NCBI GenBank assembly: GCA_019614645.1 | Contig: JABWDB010000006.1 | Span: forward strand, 744,001-808,000 | Direction: 5' to 3' | Length of the DNA: 64,000 nucleotides | From: Stratiolaelaps scimitus | Lineage: Eukaryota; Arthropoda; Arachnida; Mesostigmata; Laelapidae | In this document: positions 12,813 to 24,291 of the stretch, piece after piece | Layout of the letters: each line of letters starts with the position of its first letter | How positions within the stretch are numbered: position 1 is the first letter of the stretch | Position numbers and translations under genes: made by a program | The notes under the pieces: model-generated | The model's input: the letters and a program-made list of their open reading frames with translations, nothing else | Databases searched by the model: none | Told to the model about the DNA's origin: nothing

Positions 12813-15800
12813 GGTGTATATATAATATAACAAGGTCAGGATAATCTGACTTAAAATACGGTCGGGATAATGTGACAAAATGTAATTGTAAAAACCATGC
12901 ACATCACAATACGTGTGCGCATATTAAGTCCCCATGACAGGAACCTGTGGCAGTCCAATGACAGCTCGAATCTCTCGAGGGAGTGAGGGAGTAAAAGCCA
13001 TCTCAAATCGAGTGGTGAAAAAAATCTAGCCTCAGCTCTCGTCTCTTGTCAACAACGCCGCAATGATTTACAAGGTGGAAGTCGCAACCAAAAGCGTCCC
13101 AGAACGGCTAAAACTGGACAAGGGAAGCTTTGGTGACTCGACTGGGAATCATCTCTTCAATTCTCTCTCTCTCTCTCTCTGATCGTCTTGGGGTCGGTCT
13201 TCCACGTATGCGCCTGTCTGTCTGTGATGTTTGGGTCCGACAAGAACAAAATATCGTGGGACTGCATCGTGCTACAAACATGTGCTGTGGTACGTACACT
13301 AAAGTTTCAAATCTCGTGGGACACATATAGTTTGGAGTTATTCGGAAGTGGCTCCGGAGTATGGTCCAAGTAACAACACCTCCAGGGCCGAAGGGAAATG
13401 AACACCACGGGAATAGCAATTAGCTGGAGCAGGCTCCACCTTCGATGATCAGTCGTAGTGAAGTTTATAGAGTTGTTATTTTATAGAGTTAATAGTTTCC
13501 TGTACGTATTTTAGATAATATTGTTTACTATCAACGCTTGCATGCCCATAGTATTAGTGCTTTCTACACACCTTCACATGCGCGCGTGCTAGCGTTCGAT
13601 TGACGGGACTGTGCACCTTAGTGCAAATTGGCTTCGTTAACTTGTGATTCCGTATATATATATATATACATATATGTATATGTGTATAGGTGTATAAATA
13701 TATAAGATTTTTGGTGTCAACTTTGCTGTACATTGCTGCAGCACCTGTCGAGTGTTGGATCATTGGATAGGGTCTCGGCGTGCAAACCTCAACTCGAGGA
13801 GGCTCCGAATCATAGCTTATGAACGCGATGATTAACAAACCGACAAATCGCCTATGTAGTGATACTATGGTCTGTACCATGTCCGTTACTTGCACTGAGA
13901 TTAATTAAATCAACAGTATGTTCTCGTGGATGGTCTTTTATATGATCCGGAAGACAACGAATTATTCTATTCGGATGTACTAAACAGCCTTTGCAATACA
14001 ATAATAATAATAATAGTAATAATAATAAAAACATCTCTTCATGACTAATGGCCGGCCAAAATGTGCACTTGTGCAATATTTCATGGATCCTATCAAGACT
14101 TTGATTAATAGTCGAGTATTCGTATTGAATTACAACTAAGATTCTTCTTTAGCTTTTATATTGGCCACCTTGCTATTAGATAGGTGGCGCCGTGACCAGG
14201 ATAGGTGACCTACGGTATATATATCCCTATCTAATAATGACGTTGCCTGCGGCCTAGCCCCGATCTGCGGTGGCAGCCACTCGGACTTCTTCTCGGCTTC
14301 TTCTATTTGGGGCGCCGTCCTTCGACAAAAATTGCCCCTTTCCTTGGCCTCTCTACCAAGCAGGCAAAAACAAATCCAATTCAACTCATCGCTGGCCGTA
14401 CAACTCGCAGTGTTGCCCTCGCGGATTGTGCTCCGTTTTCCGAAGCCGTCTTCAGAGTTGGGGCCCGTTTCCGGATGAGCGACGGCAGGCAGTAGAAGAT
14501 TCACTCGAAGAAGAGAGGGCCCATAGTCCGCACAGGAGCCGACATCAGGAGTCGACGTTTGGACTCGGTTGCAGAGGAAAAATAACCAGAAGGGAACAAC
14601 AGAGACGAAAATAGCTAAGTTGTTGGTAACAAATAACACTGAAGACCCAGTGTAGCAGTGGTCTGGATCAAAATCGCAGGTAACACAACACGCATCTCCT
14701 TTCAGCTATTGCTCGGCCGAGAAAGCAACGAGCAGGCAATGTGTGTTCATTTGAATAGAGTATGAAACGGCGAGATTCACCTCCTCATTCGGTGAAGCTG
14801 TACCTCGCATGTCTAACGTCCAAGAAGGTCCTATTTAGGAGAAAAAGGGATTGCTGAGAAAAGCGAAATCTTGTGATGACGGCAAATCTACGAATAGATT
14901 TCATCTGATATTCAGTTCGAACTCAGCCGTCTTCACAGCGCTTCTTGGATTATGCATTGTAGAACACTGCGCCAGTCTGCAAGCCCGTTTTGCATTTGGA
15001 AATCGGCGTAAAAGCTGGCAAAACTGGTGGAAGATTGGCTCAGGTGAGAAAAAACAGTGCAGCAAATTAAATAATTCTCAATGCATGCGCTAATGCATAC
15101 GCAAATAATAACAACCATACTTCCATATTATGAGTTTATGATACCGCAACAATATGGTCGTATATCCGGGACAGTTCTATCAGCATTCGTAGAGAGCAGA
15201 TCCTCGTGGACTTATCAACTGAGTTCGTCAGTGCGGGAATTGGTCTCCAGTCCATGTGAAATGCGAAAAGCGGCTTTCGAGCGACGATTGCCAACAGGGA
15301 TCACAGCCTGCGAACGCTCTCGTCACTGCTCTTTTCAGCTTGGAGAATTATTGTAGGCAGATATTTTAAAAGACGACGAGGAAGTAGCAGGACTTTCCCA
15401 GTGGAGTAACGAAAAGTGTGGCAGTAATTTTGAATCTACTTATTCAGGATCCCTCAAGTGTTCAGTGTCCGGAAGAGAGTCGTTCTATGCCCACAGCTGG
15501 CCGCCGCAGACCTCGTGACTACGGCTACTGTATCGGCATAGGGACAAGCGACTGCAAAAGACCACGAAAAAAGTGGAGCAGCTAGAAATAAAAATAGTAA
15601 TAATTCCTTGGAACAGAAACAAAATTCCCAGACTCTGACCTGAAAGAACTTGCTTGTCTGCTTGCTGTTGCATGCGTACACAGAGTGTGTCTCTGTGTAT
15701 GCGTACGTGTATGTTCGTATGCACGTGAGTGCGTGAGTGAGACCTTGTGCTTGCTTCTCAAAGAGATCGACTAAGTCGAATTAGAAATATGGGAAAAAGA

Positions 15801-16890
15801 GCAGAGGACGAAGCGTGCAATGTAGAACGATGAGCTGAACGATCTGCTAAAAATCCAAGCCTTAGCCCAGCGTCGAATGAGGTCGTCAAATACGTGCTTA
15901 GAATATCTTCCCCTTTCCCACGGAGTCCGCTTTAGCTCGCACGAGTCGGGGCTGCACCACTTCCCGCTCTGTCTCTGAACTGGAGAATACTAAGCGGCAA
16001 TGCACGGCTGTTCGCGATACCCCATAGCAAAAGTATGGAGTATGACGGCTGAGTGTGTCGAAGATCGGTATAGGGCAGTTGGTCTTTCGCCTTAGATACA
16101 CACATCCACGCCAACGTCCAGGCCCGCACCATACCACACGGGACATCTCGATTGCGTGCACACGGCATACAGCAGCAGATGGACAGGCATACTCCTAACT
16201 AACAGCTACCAGTACGACTCGAGCTAATCCGAGATACTGACTACAACCTGCTTGAGTTCGATACGTCCTAAATGTGGAACGGAATTGTTTTGACGTCAGT
16301 TCGACGAAGAAGTTCGACGCCTAGGGGTTAGAGAGGACTCCGCTGGAATTGCAGACTTGCTGGACTACGCCTTTCGATGTCACGGAACAAATTATTCTAA
16401 TCACGCAATGCAATAGACACAACATACACACACTATGACCCGGAGAAAACGTCGACAATTATGTGGTCAACTATTTGATATTCTGCATCGAGCTTGTCTA
16501 CCTCACAGTAGACCACTATTCATAGAACAAGCATAAAACGGGGATTAAATATTCGGCAGTAGCCATTTTGAATTAGTAGTTTATTGACTTCCACTGACTG
16601 CCATAAATGGCGATGCTACAAATCAACGAATGAGCAACGCTACTCTTGAGCATATCGTATGCACGCCTTGACATTTTCGAGCTGGTTAGATGCATACTCA
16701 AGCATCAACAGAAAACATGTAGCAAATCCGAATATTTGATTGTGGCACTAATACCTTACTGACCTATAGCCCACTAGCGTGGGCGACACAATGCCGCCCG
16801 AACATTGCAATAGTGAAAAACTCTCGCACAGAGAACGTTTCCAACCTTGCTATCAAATGCACAGCCTATGGATTTACAAACACACCACTC
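12813..16890. other. Intergenic, no gene supported
   Basis: Holds a CT tract at about 13161-13180, an (AT)n patch near 13652-13690, an ATA/ATT run near 14001-14030 and a CA/TG-rich patch near 15680-15735. Frames are open on both strands over 14136-14639, but neither product shows a known domain, splice signals or codon bias I can vouch for. Confidence 0.4.
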
Positions 16891-16896
16891 TTCTTG

Positions 16897-17014
16897 TAAA
16901 GACGAAAACCTCCCACAACTCGAATGGCAACATTTCATTGTATACATATATATATATATAGATATGTATATATAATGAAATGTTACTGTTAGAGTTGTCG
17001 AAGGTTTCCGTTTA
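16897..17014. repeat. Imperfect hairpin (arms about 40 nt) around an AT core
   Basis: The left arm (about 16897-16940) and right arm (about 16975-17014) are imperfect reverse complements. The best block is AACATTTCATT on the left against AATGAAATGTT on the right. The stretches with ACAACTC on the left and GAGTTGT on the right, and GAAAACC against GGTTTCC, pair with a few mismatches. The loop is a TATATA/GATATG core. It could be a small fold-back element or a hairpin RNA precursor. Confidence 0.6.
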
Positions 17015-19080
17015 TATATAACACTCTTGTATATATATATATATATATAATGCTATCTAGAAATCCCTCTCCCCGGGGCTAGAAAAATATCTAAGTAATT
17101 ATTGCAAAACAGGAGTCTCGCTCTACAAAGGACTATTTTCGCACGCGGGTAGACCAAATACCGTGCTAGAAGCACTTTGCGAAGACACTTTGATGTTCGA
17201 GGCCGATTATATGTATGATACTTACCTTTGCCAGCGGTCGTCGGCTCTAACCAGCCCTCGCTACCTCAAGGACAGGCGTTCAGGAAAGGATTCTTGCGGT
17301 AGAATTCACCAACGTTACAGGCTCCCTTCTGTCTACGACATCTGGGAACCTCTTAGCGGGGCCCAAATCCCCGTAAAGCGACCGCGTACGTCCCTATTCG
17401 CCCGCAGGCCACCACCAGCCGCTTCCAGCTCCTATATACCATCTCTCTCTCTCTCTCTCCTATTTATTTAGCCCCGTTCCTTTTATAACGGCAGGGCATA
17501 TGATAATTACATAAAGACGAAAGGCGATCTATCTCGACGTCTCGCTTTGGCTTGTGTGAAAGGTAGCGACGGTCGCTGCGGCCCGACCACAGACTGGCCG
17601 ATGGAGACAAAAACGCACTATCTGCTTCCGTTGAACACTATGTACCGACAGGCGGTGTAAGCAATTGGTAAAAAATACACTTGGCCTTGTGTCTGATCAC
17701 GGACCATACGAAAGCGGAGACAACAACAAATGCGACCTATTTAGCTGCTATGCCGATGAACAGGAACAAAGTGTTACATACATATATATATTCTTTGAAT
17801 TCTTTCGGATTTGCATTTTCCTTAAAGAATAACTAGAATGTGGTATGCGTTTATTAGTTTATCAAAAAGTAAATATTCAGAAAGGGTGTCACACGGAGGC
17901 CGTCATGATAATCATCCGCGAAGGAGGCGGTAGCATTGTCTATCTGCCTCTGTTTAACAGCGAGGCCAAGTTGCTGCAGAAGGAAAGAATGTAGTTTAAA
18001 CCGCTATCAAGTTGAACGGAATCCCATAGAAAATGACATATATTACCATATCTCTTGGAATGGAACAAAGGTAGAAGCTCACGAAGTAAAGCGATACTTT
18101 GAGGTGGTCGAAGGAATGGAAAATGGCGCTGTTTCTTTTTTTTTTTTTTTTTCGAGCTGACCCAACTGAAGAACGGGGAGTGTATGTAGAACAGGCTAGA
18201 ATTTGCTGTTATGTTAAAAATAAGCCAAGCCACTAAACAGCTGCATATGGAAAAGCTCGTACGCGAGATGACCAGCACGAAATTTCTCAACCGTAGGACA
18301 ATTGACATTGTGAGATTAGCAGTCGTCCACGGCTAAAGCATTGAAGCCCGTCCATCTATCTCAGCTGCCCCCTATTTTTCTGTTAAGGGGGTCCAGTTCC
18401 AAAGAGATGATAAGTGTTAGCATCTTCAACATTCGAAATAATCAGTTATATATTTATTATTAGATATGGGTAGCTGCTGTCAACTGACTAAGGAATACGC
18501 AAGTACATTATATTATTGTAAATTCATTTGCAATTATTTTAACTACATTTGACAGAATAATAAGAAATAATACTAATATGAAATTAATATTCTTTTATTG
18601 AATCAATTAGCTAAACCACATATGTTAGCCAGCTGGAACTGAAACTCAGTACACTCCAGCTGTGGGCCATCTCTTGTCGCTCCACCGCTGGGGTTCTAAG
18701 GTTCGAAATACAGCAGTAGTTGACTCGCCTCGTTTTATTACTGGCCAGACACACAAATTGGCAGTAGACATTCAACAGATTAGAGTATGCACTGAGAAAA
18801 TGTGGATAGACTGTGTGTAGACTTGGAAGGTGCCGAAGGACGCGCTACAGTGGAGTACAGTGGCCCCAAGCATAACGAAATGCTCAGAGATCAACCAGCC
18901 AAGTCGCTCTTTAAATAAATGTATGCACAGACAATTGAACTACTGGAGCGATTGCAGAGATTACCTAAATATAATACCTAAATAAAACGATCATTGACGC
19001 ACTGCTCCGAAGTGAATATATTCTTGTTATGTGACCGGTAGGACAAGCCTGAAGAGACTGGACGAAGGGAGGAACCTTTG
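17015..19080. other. Intergenic, no gene supported
   Basis: Contains (AT)n at about 17030-17050, a CT tract at 17443-17459 and a T14-16 run near 18136-18151. Open frames at 17163-17471 and on the minus strand at 17940-18308 show no recognisable motif. Confidence 0.45.
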
Positions 19081-19084
19081 TAAA

Positions 19085-19160
19085 CACTAAGTCGCCGTAT
19101 CACTGGATCTGCCTCCGATGCTAGAGTTTGCTGGTTCAAATCCTGTGGCGAAGGATTCAG
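19085..19160 (+). repeat. tRNA-like SINE head fragment
   Basis: A good RNA polymerase III B-box (GGTTCAAATCC, 19133-19143) sits about 45 bases downstream of sequence resembling the 5' half of a tRNA (from about 19089). The T-arm stem has mismatches and I cannot close an acceptor stem, so a functional tRNA is unlikely. A decayed tRNA-derived SINE is the better reading, possibly continuing into the hairpin at 19264-19324. Confidence 0.3.
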
Positions 19161-19263
19161 TCTTCAGCCTAGATGTGTAACTCTCCTTAGTTTTTTGCCT
19201 TTGGCCTGCCAGGCCCTAAAACTAAGATCTCAGCCCGGAGACTCCTTTTGTTGTTCACGACAA

Positions 19264-19324
19264 CTGCTGAAACCTTTCGCCGGAGAAAGCAGGCAAAACC
19301 TTCTCTGGCGAATGGTTTCAGCAG
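19264..19324. repeat. Stem-loop with 24-bp arms
   Basis: The left arm 19264-19287 (CTGCTGAAACCTTTCGCC onward) and right arm 19301-19324 (ending GGTTTCAGCAG) pair at 22 of 24 positions around a 13-nt loop. The size resembles a short hairpin RNA or the tip of a fold-back element. No promoter or terminator is evident. Confidence 0.75.
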
Positions 19325-19329
19325 TATTC

Positions 19330-20429
19330 TCGTATATCCCTATGAGATTGTCGCTCTGTCGGCTCGCATGAGGGAAACTCATCATTCAATGTTGCGAATA
19401 CCATTTCAATAAATAGTACCTTATTGTATTATAGAAACATATTGTTAAATATAAGGAATACTATGAAAATTCGTTCGCGTACATCTGTTTCCCACAACGA
19501 AATAGGTATGTGTGCATTATATGTCTACGCCGAAGCCAATCGCAGCACCGGTGATTACATACAAACGTAAAGGTAGGCTCTCACTAAAACTTCGTATCTT
19601 CTCGTTCCTTGGATTCATTCCATGCTCTTGGCTTCTTGCGTACCATAACAAACTGCAATGACTTAGACTGAACTATAAGATACGTTCTGATATGAAGTTT
19701 CAGTTGGAGACTGAAATGAAATAACTTATAATTAGAAAATCATAGTCATGAGCTTATTGCAAATAGTAAAACGGGCGCGAAGAGAATTATTCTTTTTAGT
19801 GAGAAGGGTCGCATTTAATATCTGCACAAAAGGGTTTTACTCACATTTGTAGGTTACAATCATTATTATTATACCTTATTGCACAACGGTGAGATCCTTC
19901 TGAGACAGACCATATTGAGTCGCACATTATTTATATGATTGAGATTAATGGTCCTCTATAACTAGGTAAAAGTATCTAAAATTTCGATCATAATTGGAAT
20001 CCCCGTTCGATTCATTGTGTTGGTCAGATCGAAGAGCTCGTCGTTTGTAAGTCTGTCACTGACAGAACTAAAGATAAGGCTGTGACAATCAAGGTGGCAT
20101 CTATACTCCGCTCGTCGAAGGAACTACCTATGCGTTTTTTCAAGCAAATATAGATCCCCTGGTTTTTCCATGAGATTTGGATTCCATGAGACAGACGCGT
20201 AAAGAGGCAGGGGTGCCTAAGGTGTAATACGGCCTTCGTATATGTTCATACAGGCAGACGGGGATATCAGGCAACAAAACGCCCCTAGAATCCAACAACA
20301 TAAATGGGAGCATTTTCGGTACATAAGCTCATTTATGTGCATAGACGTACTTAATGTGTCAACTTCAAAAGGTGAACTATATCGCGCTTGTAGGACGACA
20401 ACACGAGACTCATCTTCTTGGATCATAAG
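19330..20429. other. Intergenic, nothing supported
   Basis: AT-rich, short open frames only; no motif, repeat or RNA gene that I can defend. Confidence 0.45.
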
Positions 20430-20600
20430 ACTAAGTCATTGAGGGAATTCTCTGGGGTTGAGTAATCCTCGGCGCTCCTAATAGGCATAACCGATTTGAC
20501 ATCGTCGATATATACAAAGCACTGTGCACATCCATTCGATCAATAGCATGGATAAAACGCTTAGTCCCGAACGCACCCTTCAAGTCCGTGTATCTGATCT
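20430..20600 (-). pseudogene. Degraded reverse-transcriptase fragment, possibly Ty3/gypsy-like
   Basis: On the minus strand 20498-20521 reads CFVYIDDV, the YxDD catalytic box of reverse transcriptases. It is followed by a stretch with the spacing of the 'S-A-E-x-H' region of Ty3/gypsy elements (SAEDY). Upstream, in a shifted frame, AFG is followed by residues that only weakly resemble the usual PFGL-x-NAP block. Stops and frameshifts flank it on both sides, so it is a relic. A 12-bp perfect hairpin lies nearby at 20852-20880. No LTRs were identified. Confidence 0.35.
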
Positions 20601-21330
20601 TGACGGGGAGAGTTGTCGTATATGCGTATTATCGCGCACAGAGGAGTTGCTGGCTCTCCGCATTCGAGATAATGGAGCCATGGGTGAGACCGGACGTTTT
20701 GTTAGAGGTGCACCACCTCTTGCCACTTTTATGTGCGGGGTCAATTCGTACTGCTCTGTACATTATCGGAATGTAAGAAATCCGCTTTCTCTGGATCTTC
20801 TACAGTTCTGTACCCGTCGTCCCGAACCATCATAGCTCAGGGCGATCACCCATCGTGATCATCCTGAAGATGATCACGATCCAGCGTAAGCGACAAACCA
20901 TGCGGAATCTCCGGCACGTACGACGCTCTTTTCCGGAATATGCCGCTGTCTGGACAAGGCGGGCTGAAGTTTTCTATGCAGTTTCACGAAGATCGCCTTG
21001 ATGACCAGGCCCAGAGTTCATGATTTCCATGTGCAACTGTGCAGTGGTATCATCGATTGTCCTTGCCCTGCGAAACGAACAGGAGCGGCTCTGCAAGTTG
21101 ACAATGCTCGGAACCCTTACATGAAAGACGCTGTACTTGACATCCATGAGGCTGGCATTGCAAGTAGCTCTTCTCAGCTGTTTATTTCCAGTACGGCTAT
21201 GACTATTTGACTGAATTAACAACCATTCGAGCTTCCCAATTCTATAAATATGGACCCTAATATATACGTAAACTACATCATCAAGGACGCGATACGTATC
21301 TTCTTTTACATATTAGATATTTACAAATGT

Positions 21331-21336
21331 TTTATT
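21331..21336 (-). terminator. TAF13 polyadenylation signal (AATAAA)
   Basis: AATAAA on the minus strand, about 105 bases past the TAF13 stop codon at 21442; the first canonical hexamer downstream that I noticed. Confidence 0.5.
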
Positions 21337-21441
21337 TACAGACTTCCACCGCTCTATTTAATGATGTTGTCTTTGTAGTACGTCCGTTGTGCATAGGGAT
21401 GCCGTCACAGTGATGCAAAACACAATACGACAGATATCTGA

Positions 21442-22890
21442 TTATTGCTGTACATATTTAACCTCGTCGAAGGCCTTTCGAGCTTTCTTTAGCTCCTCGT
21501 TCATCGTGAGCAGGTCCTTGACCCTGGCGTACTTGCGAGGATCTTTTCGAACCAAGAAGATGATATCTTCTACCTGAATTCGGCCCGGCCTGCCTGCGAA
21601 CGGAACCCGAAAAGAGAGCAAGATCCGAAAATGTCGTTATAGAAATCGCCTTATAGAAATTTCCTTGAACATATATCCAGGCGCTTATTGTGTGATTTAC
21701 ATCGGCTCATAGATGCGTGTACATGATTGATTTTTTTTGCTGCAAAATTTTAGATATCGATACCTCTACTACAAATGAAAACTGTACAGAGGAGAATAAA
21801 CCTGAATTTCAATTTTATGGCCGAAAAACCTAAACGCAGTCGAATGTAACGATAGAGGTCTACAACATATATTACTAAACACATCGTATCCTGGGAAGTC
21901 TTAGCCTGCTAATGGAACGATTTGTTTTCATTTAGCTTTCCTAATGTATAGAGTCATCCTAAGGATTAGGCCTATTTAACTGTTTAAAGCGAATGTTGTT
22001 CCATTCTGTTTTTCGAAGACTTCCAACGGGAGACCGAAACCGATTGATTTGAACTGCAGCCGTTCCACAAGCGAAGGCTCTATTCTTGCCAGACAAAATT
22101 AAGTCATTGTACCCACCGATCTCCATGGCACGGTGGCAAAGGTCGGTGATGAACTCGATGACCAACTCTTCTAGCAGATCGACCGTCTCCATATAAGGCT
22201 GATGATCGTCTCCGAAGCCATACATCATTGCGCAGAGCTCCTTAGAGAACAGGCGCTTACGTTGAGCTGCCTGAAAGAGATACACATATATCCCATAGCA
22301 TAGAGACATCGTAAGCAAAGACACTTAGTAAAGTGACTGCTCACCGTAATCCTACAAGCTGCAACCTTTCATCCGTGTCAATAGCAATTCAACATTGTAT
22401 ATATGACAGCGCTATGTAACGATCTAAGATTCAAAGTACAGCTATGCGTTGTGGCTGGGTTAGTTGTTTAACCTGTGGCTATCAACAACACAATTCCATA
22501 CGGTTATAAGTATTAGCATTGTGAAGTTAAACAATACGAGAGATCTTTCAAAAAACATGCTCTCCATGTCGGCCTGCATTGGACTCAACAAGAAAACGGT
22601 TAGTAATGTTGCAGCAAATACGAAACGTCTTCTGCATGAAAAATCAAGGATAGTATAATAATAAAAATAATAACTGAAATTACAGCAGATAATGATAATG
22701 AATGATTAACAAAATGAAGAACATTGCTCACATTGATACAGATCAAACATGCCTCGACTAGACGTTAATCAACGTATAGATGTAATATCGATATACAATC
22801 ATGAGCATGTATTAGCGACGATCATTCATTGAATGAATTTACCTGGGTGTCGATTACGTCATCATCTTCATAATCAAAATCATCGGCCAT
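21442..22890 (-). CDS. Taf13: TAF13, TFIID subunit 13
   Basis: Three coding exons on the minus strand: 22890-22843, 22270-22117 and 21593-21442. They join in frame to 117 residues (human TAF13 is 124). All introns are GT/AG. Exon 1 encodes a short acidic start (MADDFDYEDDDVIDTQ). Exon 2 gives the diagnostic KRLFSKELCAMMYGFGDD block and VIEFITDLCHRAMEIG. Exon 3 gives RIQVEDIIFLVRKDPRKYAR and a Lys/Arg-rich tail with KDLLTMNEELKKARKAFDE. Together these are the histone-fold helices that pair with TAF11 within TFIID, the general factor that recruits RNA polymerase II to promoters in the nucleus. The ATG is preceded by AAA and starts like other TAF13 proteins. The gene is divergent from the SPPL2 gene 1.4 kb away. 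Nothing is truncated; identity is essentially certain. Confidence 0.97.
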
Positions 22891-24291
22891 TTTCGTTCAC
22901 AAAAATATCGCACAGCACAAAACTCCGCAATCAATGGACAGAAACAAACTGACGGCTCTCGGCGGCAGCTCTGCGATAGTCCTGGAGAACGGCTGATTCG
23001 CCACAGTCTGCCATTGTTTATTTACCTTCAGTTCATAGCAGACGCGTGCGATCCGCTGTTCGGCGAGGGGAACAATGGATGGAGGAGAGCATAAATGGAA
23101 CGCTCGCATCCACCGCGTGGCGGCAATTTCAACCCGCCATAGACCGGGTCCACGACAATAAGGCTATGCACACTGGTGAAATGTGTAAGAAAAAAAAATA
23201 AAAAGACAACAATATTGCAAGTCGCTTTGGTGTACTAGTAGTTGGTAGGAGTATTATATCTGTCTACACCGACCATGTGACTGAATCGGACTCTTGACCA
23301 ACGTATTAATTAATGTCGGATTTGTCTTGCTTACTACCGCAATATGTTTCTTCATGAGCCATCTACATCTTTACAAAGCGCAGTTCATTTTTGTAAGGCA
23401 CGTGAGGATCTGTCAAGGGTCAGGCCAATTAAATACTAAATAGCATCATTCCTGTGGACAACTTTTCCACTGCTTCGTGGCAATAAGCATACATTGACAG
23501 CTGAATTCACTCCGAGATAACCGCGTAGCAACGAATGGATCCATTGTCACCTTTACCGTAATAATTTCTCTATCGTTTTCGTGGTAGGTGCCGCTGGTAT
23601 CATCATAACACCTTAAAATATTGCTCATTGTTCCCTGATGCTATATCAATATTTGAGGCTGAGCAATTAGCGAAGAACAATGAAGCAGGATTGAGGGGAG
23701 CGCAACGTAGCTCTTGCACTCGTTAAAGCGCAGTTGCCATTTGAATAGCCGGATATGGAAGGGCTATATTTCGAGTTGACTAAAGAGGAGACGCAGATTT
23801 ATTCCGAGTCGGATCGGTATATACATATTTGTTTCATATAAATACACGCATTGAAAAGATCCTATGTGATACGAAGTTTTCGAAGGCTCGTAGGGGGAAT
23901 CGTTAATCGGTATCTTGGGTCAGGCGACGTGTAACAGGTGTTTCGACGAGAACGGTCAGCTTGGGAACGGTCACTCGGACCTGACTTCTCTACGGCAAAC
24001 AGCCTATAGAAAAACCACTCACGGTGAATTACAGGAAGCCAGAGCGGCGGTGCTTTTTTCGTTTAACGATCACTCACCACATTTCTATAATTATAATAAT
24101 AATAATACGTCGCGTTTTTCTCTTCCTAGTATGAAACTTCAGCTGCGGGTGCTGGTGCCCTTGTTGCGCTATGGTGCTTTCAACTGAACGGTATCCACCA
24201 TACTTAATTGTTGTCTAGATTGCAGAATATAATGGCAGATCAACGCTGGATACCGATAAGGATCCGGTTTGCTAGTACCCGTACGGAAACG
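22891..24291. promoter_or_regulatory. Divergent intergenic region between TAF13 and SPPL2
   Basis: This 1.4-kb stretch separates two start codons pointing away from each other, so it should hold both promoters. The part nearest TAF13 (about 22,900-23,160) is relatively GC-rich and would be its 5'UTR/promoter. No clear TATA box or initiator could be fixed by eye. An ATG at 24131 in a short open frame lies upstream of the SPPL2 start and could be an upstream ORF if transcribed. Confidence 0.4.

Noticed and set aside
14136..14639. 167-codon minus-strand frame overlapping a 114-codon plus-strand frame
   Set aside because: Neither product resembles a known family and both cannot be coding; no supporting splice or promoter signals.
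19085..19160. Functional tRNA gene
   Set aside because: Only the B-box is convincing. The T-stem has mismatches and no acceptor stem closes, so it is listed as a SINE fragment.
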